A stretch of DNA of 64,000 bases, from NCBI GenBank assembly GCA_019424135.1, contig JAHYZZ010000010.1, positions 1-64,000 on the forward strand, given 5' to 3'. Position numbers and translations under genes: made by a program. The first letter of the stretch is position 1; each line of letters starts with the position of its first letter. Below are positions 8,077 to 17,247 of the stretch, one piece after another. The stretch is from Lachnospiraceae bacterium (lineage in GTDB: Bacteria > Bacillota > Clostridia > Lachnospirales > Lachnospiraceae). Under the pieces are notes generated by a model that saw nothing but the letters and a program-made list of their open reading frames with translations, had not been told where the DNA came from and did no database searches.

Positions 8077-9099
8077 ATGGCAAAAATATTGATCACAGGC
8101 GGCGCCGGGTATATAGGAAGCCACACTGCACTGGAACTTTTGAATGAAGGATATGAAGTCGTAGTTTACGATAATCTTTGCAATTCCTCCGAAGAATCTT
8201 TAAGAAGAGTTCAGGAACTGACCGGAAAGTCAATAAAATTCTACGAAGGGGATGTGCTGGATGCAGATTCTCTGGAAGCGATGTTCCGTGCGGAGAATGT
8301 GGATGCAGTTATCCATTGTGCGGCTTTAAAAGCGGTAGGAGAGTCTGTGCAAAAGCCTCTTGAGTATTATAAGAATAATATTACTGGGACGCTGACCTTG
8401 ATGGATGTGATGAGCCGAGTAGGGGTCAAGAATATTGTATTTAGTTCCTCTGCCACGGTTTATGGAAGTCCGGAAGAGATGCCGATCACAGAATCCTGTC
8501 CGAAGGGACAGTGCACCAATCCGTACGGATGGACAAAGTCCATGATGGAGCAGATCATGACAGATGTCCAGAAGGCAAATCCGGAGTGGAATGTAATCCT
8601 GCTTCGTTACTTCAATCCGGTAGGAGCACATAAGAGTGGACGGATCGGAGAGGACCCGAAGGGAATCCCGAACAATCTGATGCCATATATTTCGCAGGTG
8701 GCAGTAGGAAAGCTTGAAAAACTGGGGGTATTTGGCAATGATTACAATACTCCGGATGGAACAGGCGTAAGAGATTATATTCATGTAGTAGACCTGGCAA
8801 TTGGACATGTAAAGGCCATCAACTATATCTTTACCAATCCTGGGTTGGATGTGATTAATTTAGGAACAGGTACGGGTTATTCTGTTCTGGATATGGTAAA
8901 GGCCTTCTCCAAGGCATGCGGAAAAGAAATCCCATACGAGATCAAGCCGAGACGTGCCGGCGATATCGATATGTGTTATGCGGATCCGTCCAAAGCGCTG
9001 AAGGTACTTGGCTGGAAGGCAGAGCGAGGGCTGGATGAGATGTGTGAGGATACCTGGAGATGGCAGTCCCAGAATCCAAATGGTTATAATGAGGCATAA
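8077..9099 (+). CDS. galE: UDP-glucose / UDP-HexNAc 4-epimerase
   Basis: A 340-residue short-chain dehydrogenase-fold epimerase. The Rossmann motif [10 protein letters not shown] is at residues 7-16, the catalytic Ser is in FSSSATVYG and the Tyr-Lys pair is in [10 protein letters not shown]. Normal GalE length. It interconverts UDP-glucose and UDP-galactose, and many Gram-positive forms also accept the N-acetyl sugars. As last gene of the kinase-transferase-epimerase operon it would let GalNAc-1-P or Gal-1-P products enter the UDP-GlcNAc or UDP-glucose pool. A terminator follows. Confidence 0.95.
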   Translation: MAKILITGGAGYIGSHTALELLNEGYEVVVYDNLCNSSEESLRRVQELTGKSIKFYEGDVLDADSLEAMFRAENVDAVIHCAALKAVGESVQKPLEYYKNNITGTLTLMDVMSRVGVKNIVFSSSATVYGSPEEMPITESCPKGQCTNPYGWTKSMMEQIMTDVQKANPEWNVILLRYFNPVGAHKSGRIGEDPKGIPNNLMPYISQVAVGKLEKLGVFGNDYNTPDGTGVRDYIHVVDLAIGHVKAINYIFTNPGLDVINLGTGTGYSVLDMVKAFSKACGKEIPYEIKPRRAGDIDMCYADPSKALKVLGWKAERGLDEMCEDTWRWQSQNPNGYNEA

Positions 9100-9117
9100 A
9101 AAGAGACAGAAAATAGA

Positions 9118-9160
9118 GAAAAGACGGCGCTTTTCAGCAAAAAATGCCGTCTTTTCTTTT
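9118..9160 (+). terminator. Terminator after galE
   Basis: An 11-bp perfect stem GAAAAGACGGC/GCCGTCTTTTC (9118-9128 with 9146-9156), then TTTT. The A/T-rich arms would let it work in part on both strands. Confidence 0.85.
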
Positions 9161-9171
9161 ATACTGAAAAG

Positions 9172-9180
9172 TGGTATAAT
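9172..9180 (+). promoter_or_regulatory. Extended -10 promoter of gdpP-rplI-dnaB
   Basis: TGGTATAAT, a full extended -10 element, lies 32 bp before the gdpP start; there is no good -35, as expected for this class. Confidence 0.55.
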
Positions 9181-9211
9181 CATGCATAGGTATGAGCCGG
9201 AGGATGAAACT

Positions 9212-11272
9212 ATGTCAGAAAAACAAAAAGAAAAGGTTCGTTTAAAAGGTCAGCTGCGGCTGTATATGCAGCTTCCAGCCGTGATGGCGGTGCTGCTTGC
9301 GGTGCTGAATATCTGGATTTACCGGATGGACCGGCGTGCGGGAATTCTGATGCTGGTATTTGTCATCATTTATATCTTTATGGTCGGATATCTGTACATC
9401 TACAGTAAGTCCATTATCTTAAAGGATCTGGTAGAATTTGCCGCGCAGTATGGCATTGTTCAGAATGTCCTGTTAAAAGAGTTGGCGATTCCCTATGCTA
9501 TTTTGTTGGATGACGGCAAGGCCGTGTGGATGAACGCCCAGTTCGAACGAGTGCTGGGAGGGAAGCCCAAGGGAGACGCCTATATCAGTAAGTATATTCC
9601 AGAACTGAATGTCAGTATTTTCCCGAAACGCGAGGGAGATATCGTTGAGATGGATGTCTACTGTGATGAGAAGGAGTACCGGGCAGAGCTGCGCAGAGTG
9701 TCTGTACAGGGATTCAGTGAGACAGAACAGCTTCTACAGATGCCAGAAGAAAGAGAGTATTTTATCGCTGTCTATCTTCAGGATGTGACGGAACTAAACA
9801 GGTATATCCGGGAGAATGAGGAGCAGCGTCTGGTGGCGGGGCTGATTTATATTGATAATTATGATGAAGTGGTGGACAGCGTAGAAGAAGTGCGCCAGTC
9901 ACTTTTGATGGCCCTGGTGGACAGGAAGATTAACCAGTATATTGCAAAGGTAGACGGAATCGTGAAAAAGATGGAGAATGATAAGTACTTCATCGTGATT
10001 AAGAAGCAGTATTTCAAGCAGCTGGAAGAGGATAAGTTCTCACTGCTTGAGGATGTGAAGTCTGTCAATATCGGGAACGGCATTCCGGCCACCTTGAGTA
10101 TTGGACTTGGTTTAAGTTCCGTTTCTTATGCACAGAGTTATAATTATGCCAGAGTGGCCATTGATCTTGCACTTGCCCGCGGCGGCGACCAGGCTGTAAT
10201 TAAAGACTGTGGAGGCATTACTTATTTTGGGGGGAAACGGGAGCAGACGTCTAAAAATACCCGTGTGAAGGCAAGGGTTAAAGCAGAGGCACTTCGGGAG
10301 TTTATCACCGTAAAGGACAAAATATTTGTTATGGGGCATAAGCTGACGGATGTGGATGCATTTGGTGCAGCAATTGGGATTTACCGTGCGGCTGCAGCTT
10401 TGGAGAAGAACGCACATATCGTGATTAATGAGATCTCTGCGTCTCTTCGCCCGCTCTATGAATGTTATGAGAAGGATCCGGCTTATCCGGATGACCTGTT
10501 TTTGACTTCGGCGGAGGCTATCCCTATGGTGGATGAAGAATCTATGGTGATTGTCGTGGACACCAACCGTCCGCAGATGACAGAGTGTGAGGAACTGCTG
10601 AAGAAAACGAAGACGATCGTGGTACTGGATCATCACAGACAGAGCAGTGACAATATCGACAACGCACTGTTGTCTTATATTGAGCCCTATGCATCTTCGT
10701 CTTGTGAGATGGTATCAGAGGTTCTTCAGTATATTGTCGATGATATTAAGATTCCGAAGCTGGAGGCAAGCAGTCTGTATGCGGGAATCATGATTGATAC
10801 CAATAATTTTGTAAACCGGACAGGCGTGCGTACCTTTGAGGCGGCAGCATTTTTAAGAAGATGCGGGGCTGATATTACGCTGGTGCGTAAGATGCTTCGC
10901 GATGATATGGATGCGTACCGGGCAAAGGCGGAGATTATCAGTAATGCGGAAGTTTTCCATGAAAAATTTGCAATCGCCACGGGACAGAATCTGACGATTG
11001 AAAGTCCCACTATTATTGGTGCCCAGGCGGCCGATGAGCTGTTGGATATCAATGGAATCAAGGCTTCTTTTGTGCTGACTGAATATAATGGAAGAATTTA
11101 TATCAGCGCCCGGTCTATTGATGAGGTTAATGTGCAGATCATCATGGAACGTTTCGGAGGCGGCGGCCATATGAATGCATCCGGCGCTCAGTTTGACCAT
11201 ACAGACATGAAGGCTGCGATTGCAGACTTAAAGCGTGTGCTGGATGAAATGATAGAAGGAGGAGATATTTAA
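9212..11272 (+). CDS. gdpP: Cyclic-di-AMP phosphodiesterase GdpP
   Basis: A 686-residue membrane protein that breaks down c-di-AMP and so tunes potassium and osmotic balance and wall stress. Order of parts: two membrane helices (about 18-36 and 43-63), a PAS-like domain, a degenerate GGDEF domain (about 165-295), then a DHH/DHHA1 phosphodiesterase (MGHKLTDVDAFG, VLDHHRQS, GGGGHMNASG). The frame is open far upstream into galE, but GGAGG 8 bp before the ATG at 9212 and the promoter at 9172 set the start. It is followed after 2 bp by rplI and then dnaB, the usual Firmicute order. Confidence 0.95.
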   Translation: MSEKQKEKVRLKGQLRLYMQLPAVMAVLLAVLNIWIYRMDRRAGILMLVFVIIYIFMVGYLYIYSKSIILKDLVEFAAQYGIVQNVLLKELAIPYAILLDDGKAVWMNAQFERVLGGKPKGDAYISKYIPELNVSIFPKREGDIVEMDVYCDEKEYRAELRRVSVQGFSETEQLLQMPEEREYFIAVYLQDVTELNRYIRENEEQRLVAGLIYIDNYDEVVDSVEEVRQSLLMALVDRKINQYIAKVDGIVKKMENDKYFIVIKKQYFKQLEEDKFSLLEDVKSVNIGNGIPATLSIGLGLSSVSYAQSYNYARVAIDLALARGGDQAVIKDCGGITYFGGKREQTSKNTRVKARVKAEALREFITVKDKIFVMGHKLTDVDAFGAAIGIYRAAAALEKNAHIVINEISASLRPLYECYEKDPAYPDDLFLTSAEAIPMVDEESMVIVVDTNRPQMTECEELLKKTKTIVVLDHHRQSSDNIDNALLSYIEPYASSSCEMVSEVLQYIVDDIKIPKLEASSLYAGIMIDTNNFVNRTGVRTFEAAAFLRRCGADITLVRKMLRDDMDAYRAKAEIISNAEVFHEKFAIATGQNLTIESPTIIGAQAADELLDINGIKASFVLTEYNGRIYISARSIDEVNVQIIMERFGGGGHMNASGAQFDHTDMKAAIADLKRVLDEMIEGGDI

Positions 11273-11274
11273 TC

Positions 11275-11724
11275 ATGAAAGTTATTTTGACAGAAGATAT
11301 AAAATCACTGGGAAAAAAGGGAGAGATCGTAGAAGTCAGCGACGGATATGCGAGAAACTTTATCCTTAAGAAAAAGAAAGGTTTAGAGGCTAATAGTAAA
11401 AATCTAAATGATTTGAAGCTAAAAAAGGCAAACGATGACAAGGTGGCCAAGGAACATTATGAGGCGGCCAAGGAGCTTGGAAAGAAGATCGAAGCCGGGC
11501 AGATCAAGGTGTCTATTAAGATGGGAGAAGGAGGAAAGGCATTTGGATCTGTTTCCTCCAAGGAAATTGCGGAAGAGACGAAGAAGCAGATGGGGCTGGA
11601 GATTGACAAGAAAAAGGTCCAGCTAAAAGATGCGATCAAGGTTCCGGGAACCCATATTGTACCGATCAAGCTTCATCCAAAGGTAACGGCTGAGCTGAAG
11701 GTTTTGGTGGCTGAGGAGGCATAG
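11275..11724 (+). CDS. rplI: 50S ribosomal protein L9
   Basis: L9 of 149 residues with the N-terminal RNA-binding domain (MKVILTEDIKSLGKKGEIVEV, GYARNFILKKK), the long connecting helix and the C-terminal domain (IKLHPKVTAELKVLV). It bridges neighbouring ribosomes and helps frame keeping. AGAAGGAGG at the end of gdpP provides its ribosome site, and the start lies 2 bp after the gdpP stop. Confidence 0.97.
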   Translation: MKVILTEDIKSLGKKGEIVEVSDGYARNFILKKKKGLEANSKNLNDLKLKKANDDKVAKEHYEAAKELGKKIEAGQIKVSIKMGEGGKAFGSVSSKEIAEETKKQMGLEIDKKKVQLKDAIKVPGTHIVPIKLHPKVTAELKVLVAEEA

Positions 11725-11736
11725 GAGGAAGAATAG

Positions 11737-13077
11737 ATGGAAGAAGCACTCATCAAAAGAGTGATGCCCCATAGTATAGAAGCAGAACAGTCCGTCGTCG
11801 GTGCAATGCTGATGGATAAGGATGCGATCACTGCCGCGTCAGAAATGATCAGTGGCAGTGATTTTTATCAGAGTGCTTATGGAATGATCTTCGATTCCAT
11901 GGTGGAGTTGTTTAATGAGGGAAAACCGGTGGATCTGATTACACTTCAGGAACGGCTAAGACAGAAGGATGTTCCGTCGGAGATTGCAAGTCTGGAATTT
12001 GTCCGGGATTTGGTCACAGCAGTGCCCACGTCTGCTAACGTGAGGTATTATGCCCAGATTGTTGCAGATAAGGCTATGATGCGCCGGCTGATCAAATTGA
12101 ACGAAGAGATTGAAAACATCTGCTATGCTGGAAAAGAGCCCCTGGAGGAAGTGCTGGAGAAGACAGAAAAGTCGGTGTTTGAGCTGTTGCAGCGGAGGAA
12201 TACCGGGGAATATGTACCCATCAAAGAAGTGGTGTTAAATGCACTGGACCGGATTGAAAAAGCCTCCAAGAGTAAGGGGACTGTAACAGGGATTCCCACA
12301 GGCTTTATTGATCTGGACTATAAATTGTCGGGACTCCAGCCGTCGGATCTGATCCTGGTGGCGGCCAGACCATCTATGGGAAAAACGGCATTCGTGTTGA
12401 ACATTGCCCAGTATGTGGCATTTAAAAAGGAGAAGAGCGTGGCGATCTTTAGTCTGGAGATGTCAAAAGAACAGTTGGTGAACCGACTGTTTTCTCTGGA
12501 ATCACAGGTGGATGCCCAGGCACTTCGTACAGGCAATATGAAGGACTCTGACTGGGAGAAGCTGATCGAAGGCGCCGGGATTATTGGACAATCGAAGTTG
12601 ATCATTGACGACACGCCGGGAATTTCGGTGTCGGAGCTTCGTTCTAAGTGCCGGAAATATAAGCTGGAAAATGATCTGGATCTGATTATCATCGACTACC
12701 TACAATTGATGACAGGAAGCGTTGGCAGAAGTTCTGAGTCCAGACAGCAGGAGATCTCTGAGATCTCCAGATCCTTAAAAGGGCTGGCAAGGGAACTGAA
12801 CGTACCGTTGATTGCGCTGTCACAGCTGTCTCGTGCCGTGGAGAGCCGTCCGGACAAGCGCCCGATGCTGTCAGACTTAAGAGAGTCCGGAGCTATCGAG
12901 CAGGATGCGGACGTGGTGATGTTTATTTACAGAGATGAATACTATAATAAGGATTCCGAATATAAAAAACAGGCCGAGATCATTATTGCAAAACAAAGAA
13001 ACGGTCCTGTAGGGACCGTTCATCTGGCCTGGTTGGGTGAATATACAAAGTTTGCAAATTTAAGCAGGCAGGATTAA
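11737..13077 (+). CDS. dnaB: Replicative DNA helicase DnaB
   Basis: A 446-residue hexameric helicase (DnaC in Bacillus naming). The N-terminal helical collar starts MPHSIEAEQSVVGAMLMDKDAI. The RecA-like motor has Walker A ARPSMGKTAF, Walker B LIIIDYLQLM, and SQLSRAVESRPDKRPMLSDLRESG with the arginine finger region. No intein is present. It is the last gene of the gdpP-rplI-dnaB unit and its end overlaps the convergent hypothetical gene by 18 bp. Confidence 0.97.
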   Translation: MEEALIKRVMPHSIEAEQSVVGAMLMDKDAITAASEMISGSDFYQSAYGMIFDSMVELFNEGKPVDLITLQERLRQKDVPSEIASLEFVRDLVTAVPTSANVRYYAQIVADKAMMRRLIKLNEEIENICYAGKEPLEEVLEKTEKSVFELLQRRNTGEYVPIKEVVLNALDRIEKASKSKGTVTGIPTGFIDLDYKLSGLQPSDLILVAARPSMGKTAFVLNIAQYVAFKKEKSVAIFSLEMSKEQLVNRLFSLESQVDAQALRTGNMKDSDWEKLIEGAGIIGQSKLIIDDTPGISVSELRSKCRKYKLENDLDLIIIDYLQLMTGSVGRSSESRQQEISEISRSLKGLARELNVPLIALSQLSRAVESRPDKRPMLSDLRESGAIEQDADVVMFIYRDEYYNKDSEYKKQAEIIIAKQRNGPVGTVHLAWLGEYTKFANLSRQD

Positions 13078-13419
13078 CTTTTTCAGCCTGGAAATGGGAC
13101 CAGACTCTGCGGCAGACTTCCGATAGGATTGCTGCTGGCGGATGAGCTGGTCCAATTTTTTGAATTCTTCTTCCTGTTGCCTTTCTTTGGCATCTAGAAG
13201 GAAGGACATCTCTTTGCTGAACATGGAGAGGAGAACTTCATTGTTATTTTCCAGCATTCGCTTGATATAGAGCTGCTCCCTGGTTCTTCGGATATCAGGA
13301 ATCAGAGCTTTTAGTTCGGCGAAAGGAACCCCCTGCTCATACAATTCTTTGATACATCCATAGAGGCGTTCATCGTCTTTTGTTTCTCGTTTCAACTGAT
13401 CTAATGCATGATTACTCAT
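13060..13419 (-). CDS. Hypothetical helical protein
   Basis: A 119-residue protein I do not recognise. It is almost wholly helical and strongly charged, with a likely coiled coil over about 55-95 (LLSMFSKEMSFLLDAKERQQ, EEFKKLDQLIRQQQ). No signal peptide or membrane segment. The C-terminal tail ISRLKKLILPA is amphipathic. An AAGGGGG lies upstream of the ATG. It overlaps the dnaB end by 18 bp, tail to tail. Normal composition suggests a real gene rather than an antisense artefact of dnaB, because most of it lies outside dnaB. Confidence 0.6.
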   Translation of the reverse strand: MSNHALDQLKRETKDDERLYGCIKELYEQGVPFAELKALIPDIRRTREQLYIKRMLENNNEVLLSMFSKEMSFLLDAKERQQEEEFKKLDQLIRQQQSYRKSAAESGPISRLKKLILPA

Positions 13420-13514
13420 CTGTCAATACCCCCTTATTAATAGATCTGTTTCTTCAGGCGTTTTCATCATAGCATACTTTTTCCGCGGAAAAAGGGGAAA
13501 CCCGTCGGACAGAT

Positions 13515-13570
13515 AAAAAAGAGACTGCCACACAATGCAGAAGATGCATTTGCGTAACAGTCTCTTTTTT
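13515..13570 (-). terminator. Bidirectional terminator after the ferredoxin gene
   Basis: Arms of 13 bp (13515-13527 with 13558-13570) end in runs of A and T on opposite sides, so it has a U-tract on either strand. The loop holds a second small stem ATGCA/TGCAT. It stops the ferredoxin transcript. The rest of 13420-13514 shows no further gene. Confidence 0.85.
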
Positions 13571-13589
13571 GAAACATATCTGATATGGA

Positions 13590-13814
<225 letters not shown>

Positions 13815-13993
13815 TTATCCCTATCATAATACAAACGGAAAAAATATACAAGAGCGGAGCTTAAAATAACTGGTATGTACGAAATTAAATCCAAGAATGA
13901 AAATTTAAGAAAAATTTTAAACACTTTTTCGTAAAATTGGTGTATAGTGTTTGATGTTACAGTGTATGACATGTTGGGACAGGAGTGAAAAAC

Positions 13994-15082
13994 ATGAGAA
14001 ACAGATATAGAAAAGTAGTGGCGGTGCTGTTGCTGACGGCTGTCCTTGGAGGATGTGCGGCCCGGGAAGAATATACAGGGGGACAAGTGACCGCAGAAGT
14101 GCCAGAGGTGACCGCAGAACAGGCGAAACTGAATATGATACAGCCCAATGCCTATAATAATGTGAATGGTCTTGATCTGGAGCCGGGATCCTATATTTCT
14201 ATTCTGGGAAGATCTGGGAGCGGCGCATACTGGGAGGAAATAAAGAAGGGGATGAACCAGGCTGTGGAAGATATGAACACAGCACTGGGATATGAGGGAA
14301 GCGATAAGATAAAAGCCACATATAATGCAGCAGATACGCCGGATAATGTAGATGAACAGGTCAACATTCTGGATGAGGAACTGGCCCGCTATCCGGTTGC
14401 TGTGGGAATTGCCCTTTCGGATGCCGCAGCCTGTGAAGTGCAGTTTGATCTGGCGTCAGAAAACGGAATCCCGGTAGTGGCGTTTGATTCGGGCAGTGAT
14501 TACCAGGGATTGATGTCTACTGTTTCGACAGACAATGACGCATCTGCAAGAGAGGCAGCTTCCAAGATGGCAGAAGATATGGAAGAGACAGGGAAAGTGC
14601 TGATTCTGGTGGATAATTCTAAAGCTAAGGCGGAAATCACAAGAGAGAGTGCATTCCGGGATGAAATGCAGAATCAGCATTCGGGAATTACTGTTGCAGG
14701 AACATGGTACCTGGATCAGATGGATGCGTCTGATTCTGATACAGATCCGATAGAAACGATTCACGCTCAGTACCCGGATATTACAGGAATCTTTGCAGTC
14801 AGTTCTGATGCAATGTCAGTTGCATTAGATCTGGTGGATGCCATGGATACAGAGCCTGTGATCGTAGGGTTTGATGGGGAAGAAGAAGAGCTTAAGGCAC
14901 TGTCCGAAGGTCAGATCAGTGGTCTGATTGTCCAGAATCCATATGGCATGGGATATGCTTCTGTCGTTGCAGCTGCCAGAGCAGCCCTTTCCCAGGGGAA
15001 TGAAGCTGTGGTCGATACAGGGTATCTGTGGGTGGATGCAGAAAATCTGGAGACAGAAGAAGTGCAGCAGATCCTGTATTAG
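13994..15082 (+). CDS. Sugar-binding lipoprotein (periplasmic-binding fold)
   Basis: A 362-residue lipoprotein. The signal peptide ends with the lipobox VLGGC; the mature part has the type I periplasmic-binding fold (ISILGRSGSGAYWEEIKKGM, PVVAFDSGSDYQGLMSTVST, DITGIFAVSSDAMSVALDL, EPVIVGFDGEEEE) as in ribose or galactose binding proteins. GGAG lies 8 bp before the ATG at 13994; a GTG at 13985 is less likely. No ABC permease or ATPase is adjacent. It is convergent with a two-component system with which it overlaps by 4 bp, so a role as an outside sensor partner of that kinase is possible, but this is inference. Confidence 0.85.
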   Translation: MRNRYRKVVAVLLLTAVLGGCAAREEYTGGQVTAEVPEVTAEQAKLNMIQPNAYNNVNGLDLEPGSYISILGRSGSGAYWEEIKKGMNQAVEDMNTALGYEGSDKIKATYNAADTPDNVDEQVNILDEELARYPVAVGIALSDAAACEVQFDLASENGIPVVAFDSGSDYQGLMSTVSTDNDASAREAASKMAEDMEETGKVLILVDNSKAKAEITRESAFRDEMQNQHSGITVAGTWYLDQMDASDSDTDPIETIHAQYPDITGIFAVSSDAMSVALDLVDAMDTEPVIVGFDGEEEELKALSEGQISGLIVQNPYGMGYASVVAAARAALSQGNEAVVDTGYLWVDAENLETEEVQQILY

Positions 15083-16497
15083 AATGAATCACTGCTTTTG
15101 GGAAGGGAGAAAATAAACTCTGTGCCGACGCCTTCTGTGCTGACCACATTGATGTTTTCACCGTGTGCCTGGATGGCTTCTTTTACAATTGCAAGCCCCA
15201 GGCCGGTGCCTTTTTTATCCTTTCCGCGGGAAAGATCCGTTTTGTAGAAGCGTTCCCAGATCTTATTCAGTGCATTGCGGGGAATGCCGATTCCATAGTC
15301 TTTTACGGAGATATAGACCTTTTCGCCCCGCTCTGTGGTTTCGATGGTGACCGTAGACTCTGGGTCGCTGAATTTGATAGCATTGTCCAGCAGATTATAG
15401 AGAACCTGATGGATCTTGCGCTTGTCGGCATAGACCTGCAGATGCTTGGTAGCTAACAGCAGTTCAATCGATATTTTTTTCTGAGTACAGGTGCCTTCAA
15501 AAGAGGCAGCTGTATTTTTTATGACTTCATGAATATCAAATTTTTCACGGTTCAGGAGGATATTTTTATTGTCAAATTCGTTCAAGGTCAGAAGATCCTG
15601 AGTCAGATCTGTCAGGCGTTCCGTTTCAAACAGAATGATCTTTAAATATTTTTCCTGCATTTCTGGCGGAATAGTGCCGTCTGCCATGGCCTCCACATAT
15701 CCCTTGATGGAGGTCAGCGGAGAGCGGAAGTCGTGAGAGACATTGGCAACGAATTTTTTCTGATAGTCTTCAATGTCCCGGAGCTGGGATGACATGTAGT
15801 TCAAAGATGCTGAAAGATAACCCATCTCGTCTTCAGTGGTGACCGGGATTTCATAGTCCAGATTGCCGGAGGCATACTGAGTGGCCGCCTCAGTAATCTT
15901 GCGCAAAGGCCGGTAGACAAAGAACTGAAAGCCAAGGAGGATGACAAAGGACAACAGAAAAATTACCACTAGCGTAATATAGACTGCGCGCAGCAAAAGA
16001 GTCTGGAGCTTGTGGATGTCAGATACATATTTGTGGATCATCAGATAGCCGTGAGGAGAGTAGCCATATACGACGGGCGCAATAACCGTGATGACATCTT
16101 CCTTAAAATATGAGTGATAATTCCCGATCTGATATTGTGCACTTCCAGTCTCTGCCGGATCAAAGTCGGCAATGCTTTCTGGAGCTGCAGGATAGCCGTC
16201 TGACTGTGCACAAGCGAGCACCTGTCCGTCCTGGGAAAGAAACCATACAGCAGCATCCAATTGAGTTTCTATTCCTGAAAGTTGAAGATCGATGTCAGAA
16301 ATAGACAGGCGGTTGGAAAAATACTGTGGCAGATAATCACTGGCCACCAAGCTGGCCTCCTGATATATGTTGGTGGCGACATATCGCTGAAGAGGCTGTT
16401 TCGTCAGTCCGGTAGTCAAAGTAGCCACGGTAAAGAGACTTAGGAAACCAAATATGATATATAGAATGATGAATTTCAGATAAAGTGTGCTGCGCAT
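15079..16497 (-). CDS. Sensor histidine kinase
   Basis: A 472-residue membrane kinase. One helix near residues 8-30, an extracytoplasmic domain of about 130 residues, a second helix near 168-190, a HAMP linker, the phosphoacceptor block HDFRSPLTSIKGYVEAM and the ATPase domain (NLLDNAIKFSD, VKDYGIGIPRNALNKIWERF, GTGLGLAIVKEAI). It sits 17 bp downstream of its partner regulator in one unit. The outside domain has no family I recognise; its ligand is unknown. Confidence 0.93.
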   Translation of the reverse strand: MRSTLYLKFIILYIIFGFLSLFTVATLTTGLTKQPLQRYVATNIYQEASLVASDYLPQYFSNRLSISDIDLQLSGIETQLDAAVWFLSQDGQVLACAQSDGYPAAPESIADFDPAETGSAQYQIGNYHSYFKEDVITVIAPVVYGYSPHGYLMIHKYVSDIHKLQTLLLRAVYITLVVIFLLSFVILLGFQFFVYRPLRKITEAATQYASGNLDYEIPVTTEDEMGYLSASLNYMSSQLRDIEDYQKKFVANVSHDFRSPLTSIKGYVEAMADGTIPPEMQEKYLKIILFETERLTDLTQDLLTLNEFDNKNILLNREKFDIHEVIKNTAASFEGTCTQKKISIELLLATKHLQVYADKRKIHQVLYNLLDNAIKFSDPESTVTIETTERGEKVYISVKDYGIGIPRNALNKIWERFYKTDLSRGKDKKGTGLGLAIVKEAIQAHGENINVVSTEGVGTEFIFSLPKSSDSF

Positions 16498-16514
16498 GGA
16501 ATTCCCTCTGCTAT

Positions 16515-17222
16515 TTAAGATTTGACTTCAAATTTATACCCGATGCCCCAGACGGTGCTTAAACTCCAGGAATCATGGTCTTTGATCTTTTCCCGGAGTC
16601 GTTTGATATGTACGTCTACGGTGCGGGTGTCCCCGATGTATTCATAGCCCCAGATCTGATCCAGGAGCTGTTCTCTTGTAAACACCTGGTTGGGTGAGGC
16701 GGCCAGGAAATATAAAAGTTCCAGTTCTTTTGGCGGCATATCTACCGTCTGATTGTCCACGACGACGGAATAATTGGTGAGATTAATGGTGATACCTGGG
16801 TAGGATACACATTTCCCCTTGCTTTGCGCATCATTTTCTGCTTTTGGAATTGCCTGGTAGCGGCGCAGGACTGCCCGCACGCGGGCAACCATTTCTTTGG
16901 AGTCAAAGGGTTTCATAATATAGTCGTCGGCACCCAGTTCTAGTCCCAGTACTTTGTCGAAGACTTCCCCTTTAGCAGAGAGCATGATAATGGGAACATT
17001 AGATTTTGCGCGGATTTCCCGGCAGACCTGGTAGCCGTCGATTCCCGGGAGCATCAGATCTAAGAGGATCAGGTCTGGATGATAGGAATCAAAAGCGATC
17101 AGAGCTTTTTCCCCGTCATGTACCATCAAAGTCTCAAAGCATTCTTTGGTGAGATAGAGGGAAATCAGCTCTGCAATATTTTCGTCGTCGTCTACGATCA
17201 GTATTTTCTGTTTGTTTACCAT
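16515..17222 (-). CDS. OmpR-family response regulator
   Basis: A 235-residue regulator. The receiver has the acidic pair in ILIVDDDENIAE, the phospho-Asp in LILLDLMLPG and the switch Lys in DYIMKPF. The C-terminal winged helix has the OmpR signature (DQIWGYEYIGDTRTVDVHIKRLREKI). It precedes its kinase on the minus strand. GGAGG lies upstream of the start. No target site could be assigned. Confidence 0.94.
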   Translation of the reverse strand: MVNKQKILIVDDDENIAELISLYLTKECFETLMVHDGEKALIAFDSYHPDLILLDLMLPGIDGYQVCREIRAKSNVPIIMLSAKGEVFDKVLGLELGADDYIMKPFDSKEMVARVRAVLRRYQAIPKAENDAQSKGKCVSYPGITINLTNYSVVVDNQTVDMPPKELELLYFLAASPNQVFTREQLLDQIWGYEYIGDTRTVDVHIKRLREKIKDHDSWSLSTVWGIGYKFEVKS

Positions 17223-17247
17223 AGGGGCCTCCTTTGGATGTCATAGT

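Noticed and set aside
7225..8124. A 299-codon open frame on the minus strand opposite the NahK-like kinase
   Set aside because: No motif or suitable ribosome site; the plus-strand kinase explains the region fully.
9008..9211. An N-terminal extension of GdpP that begins inside galE
   Set aside because: It would cross a terminator and the promoter; the GGAGG site before 9212 gives the normal protein.
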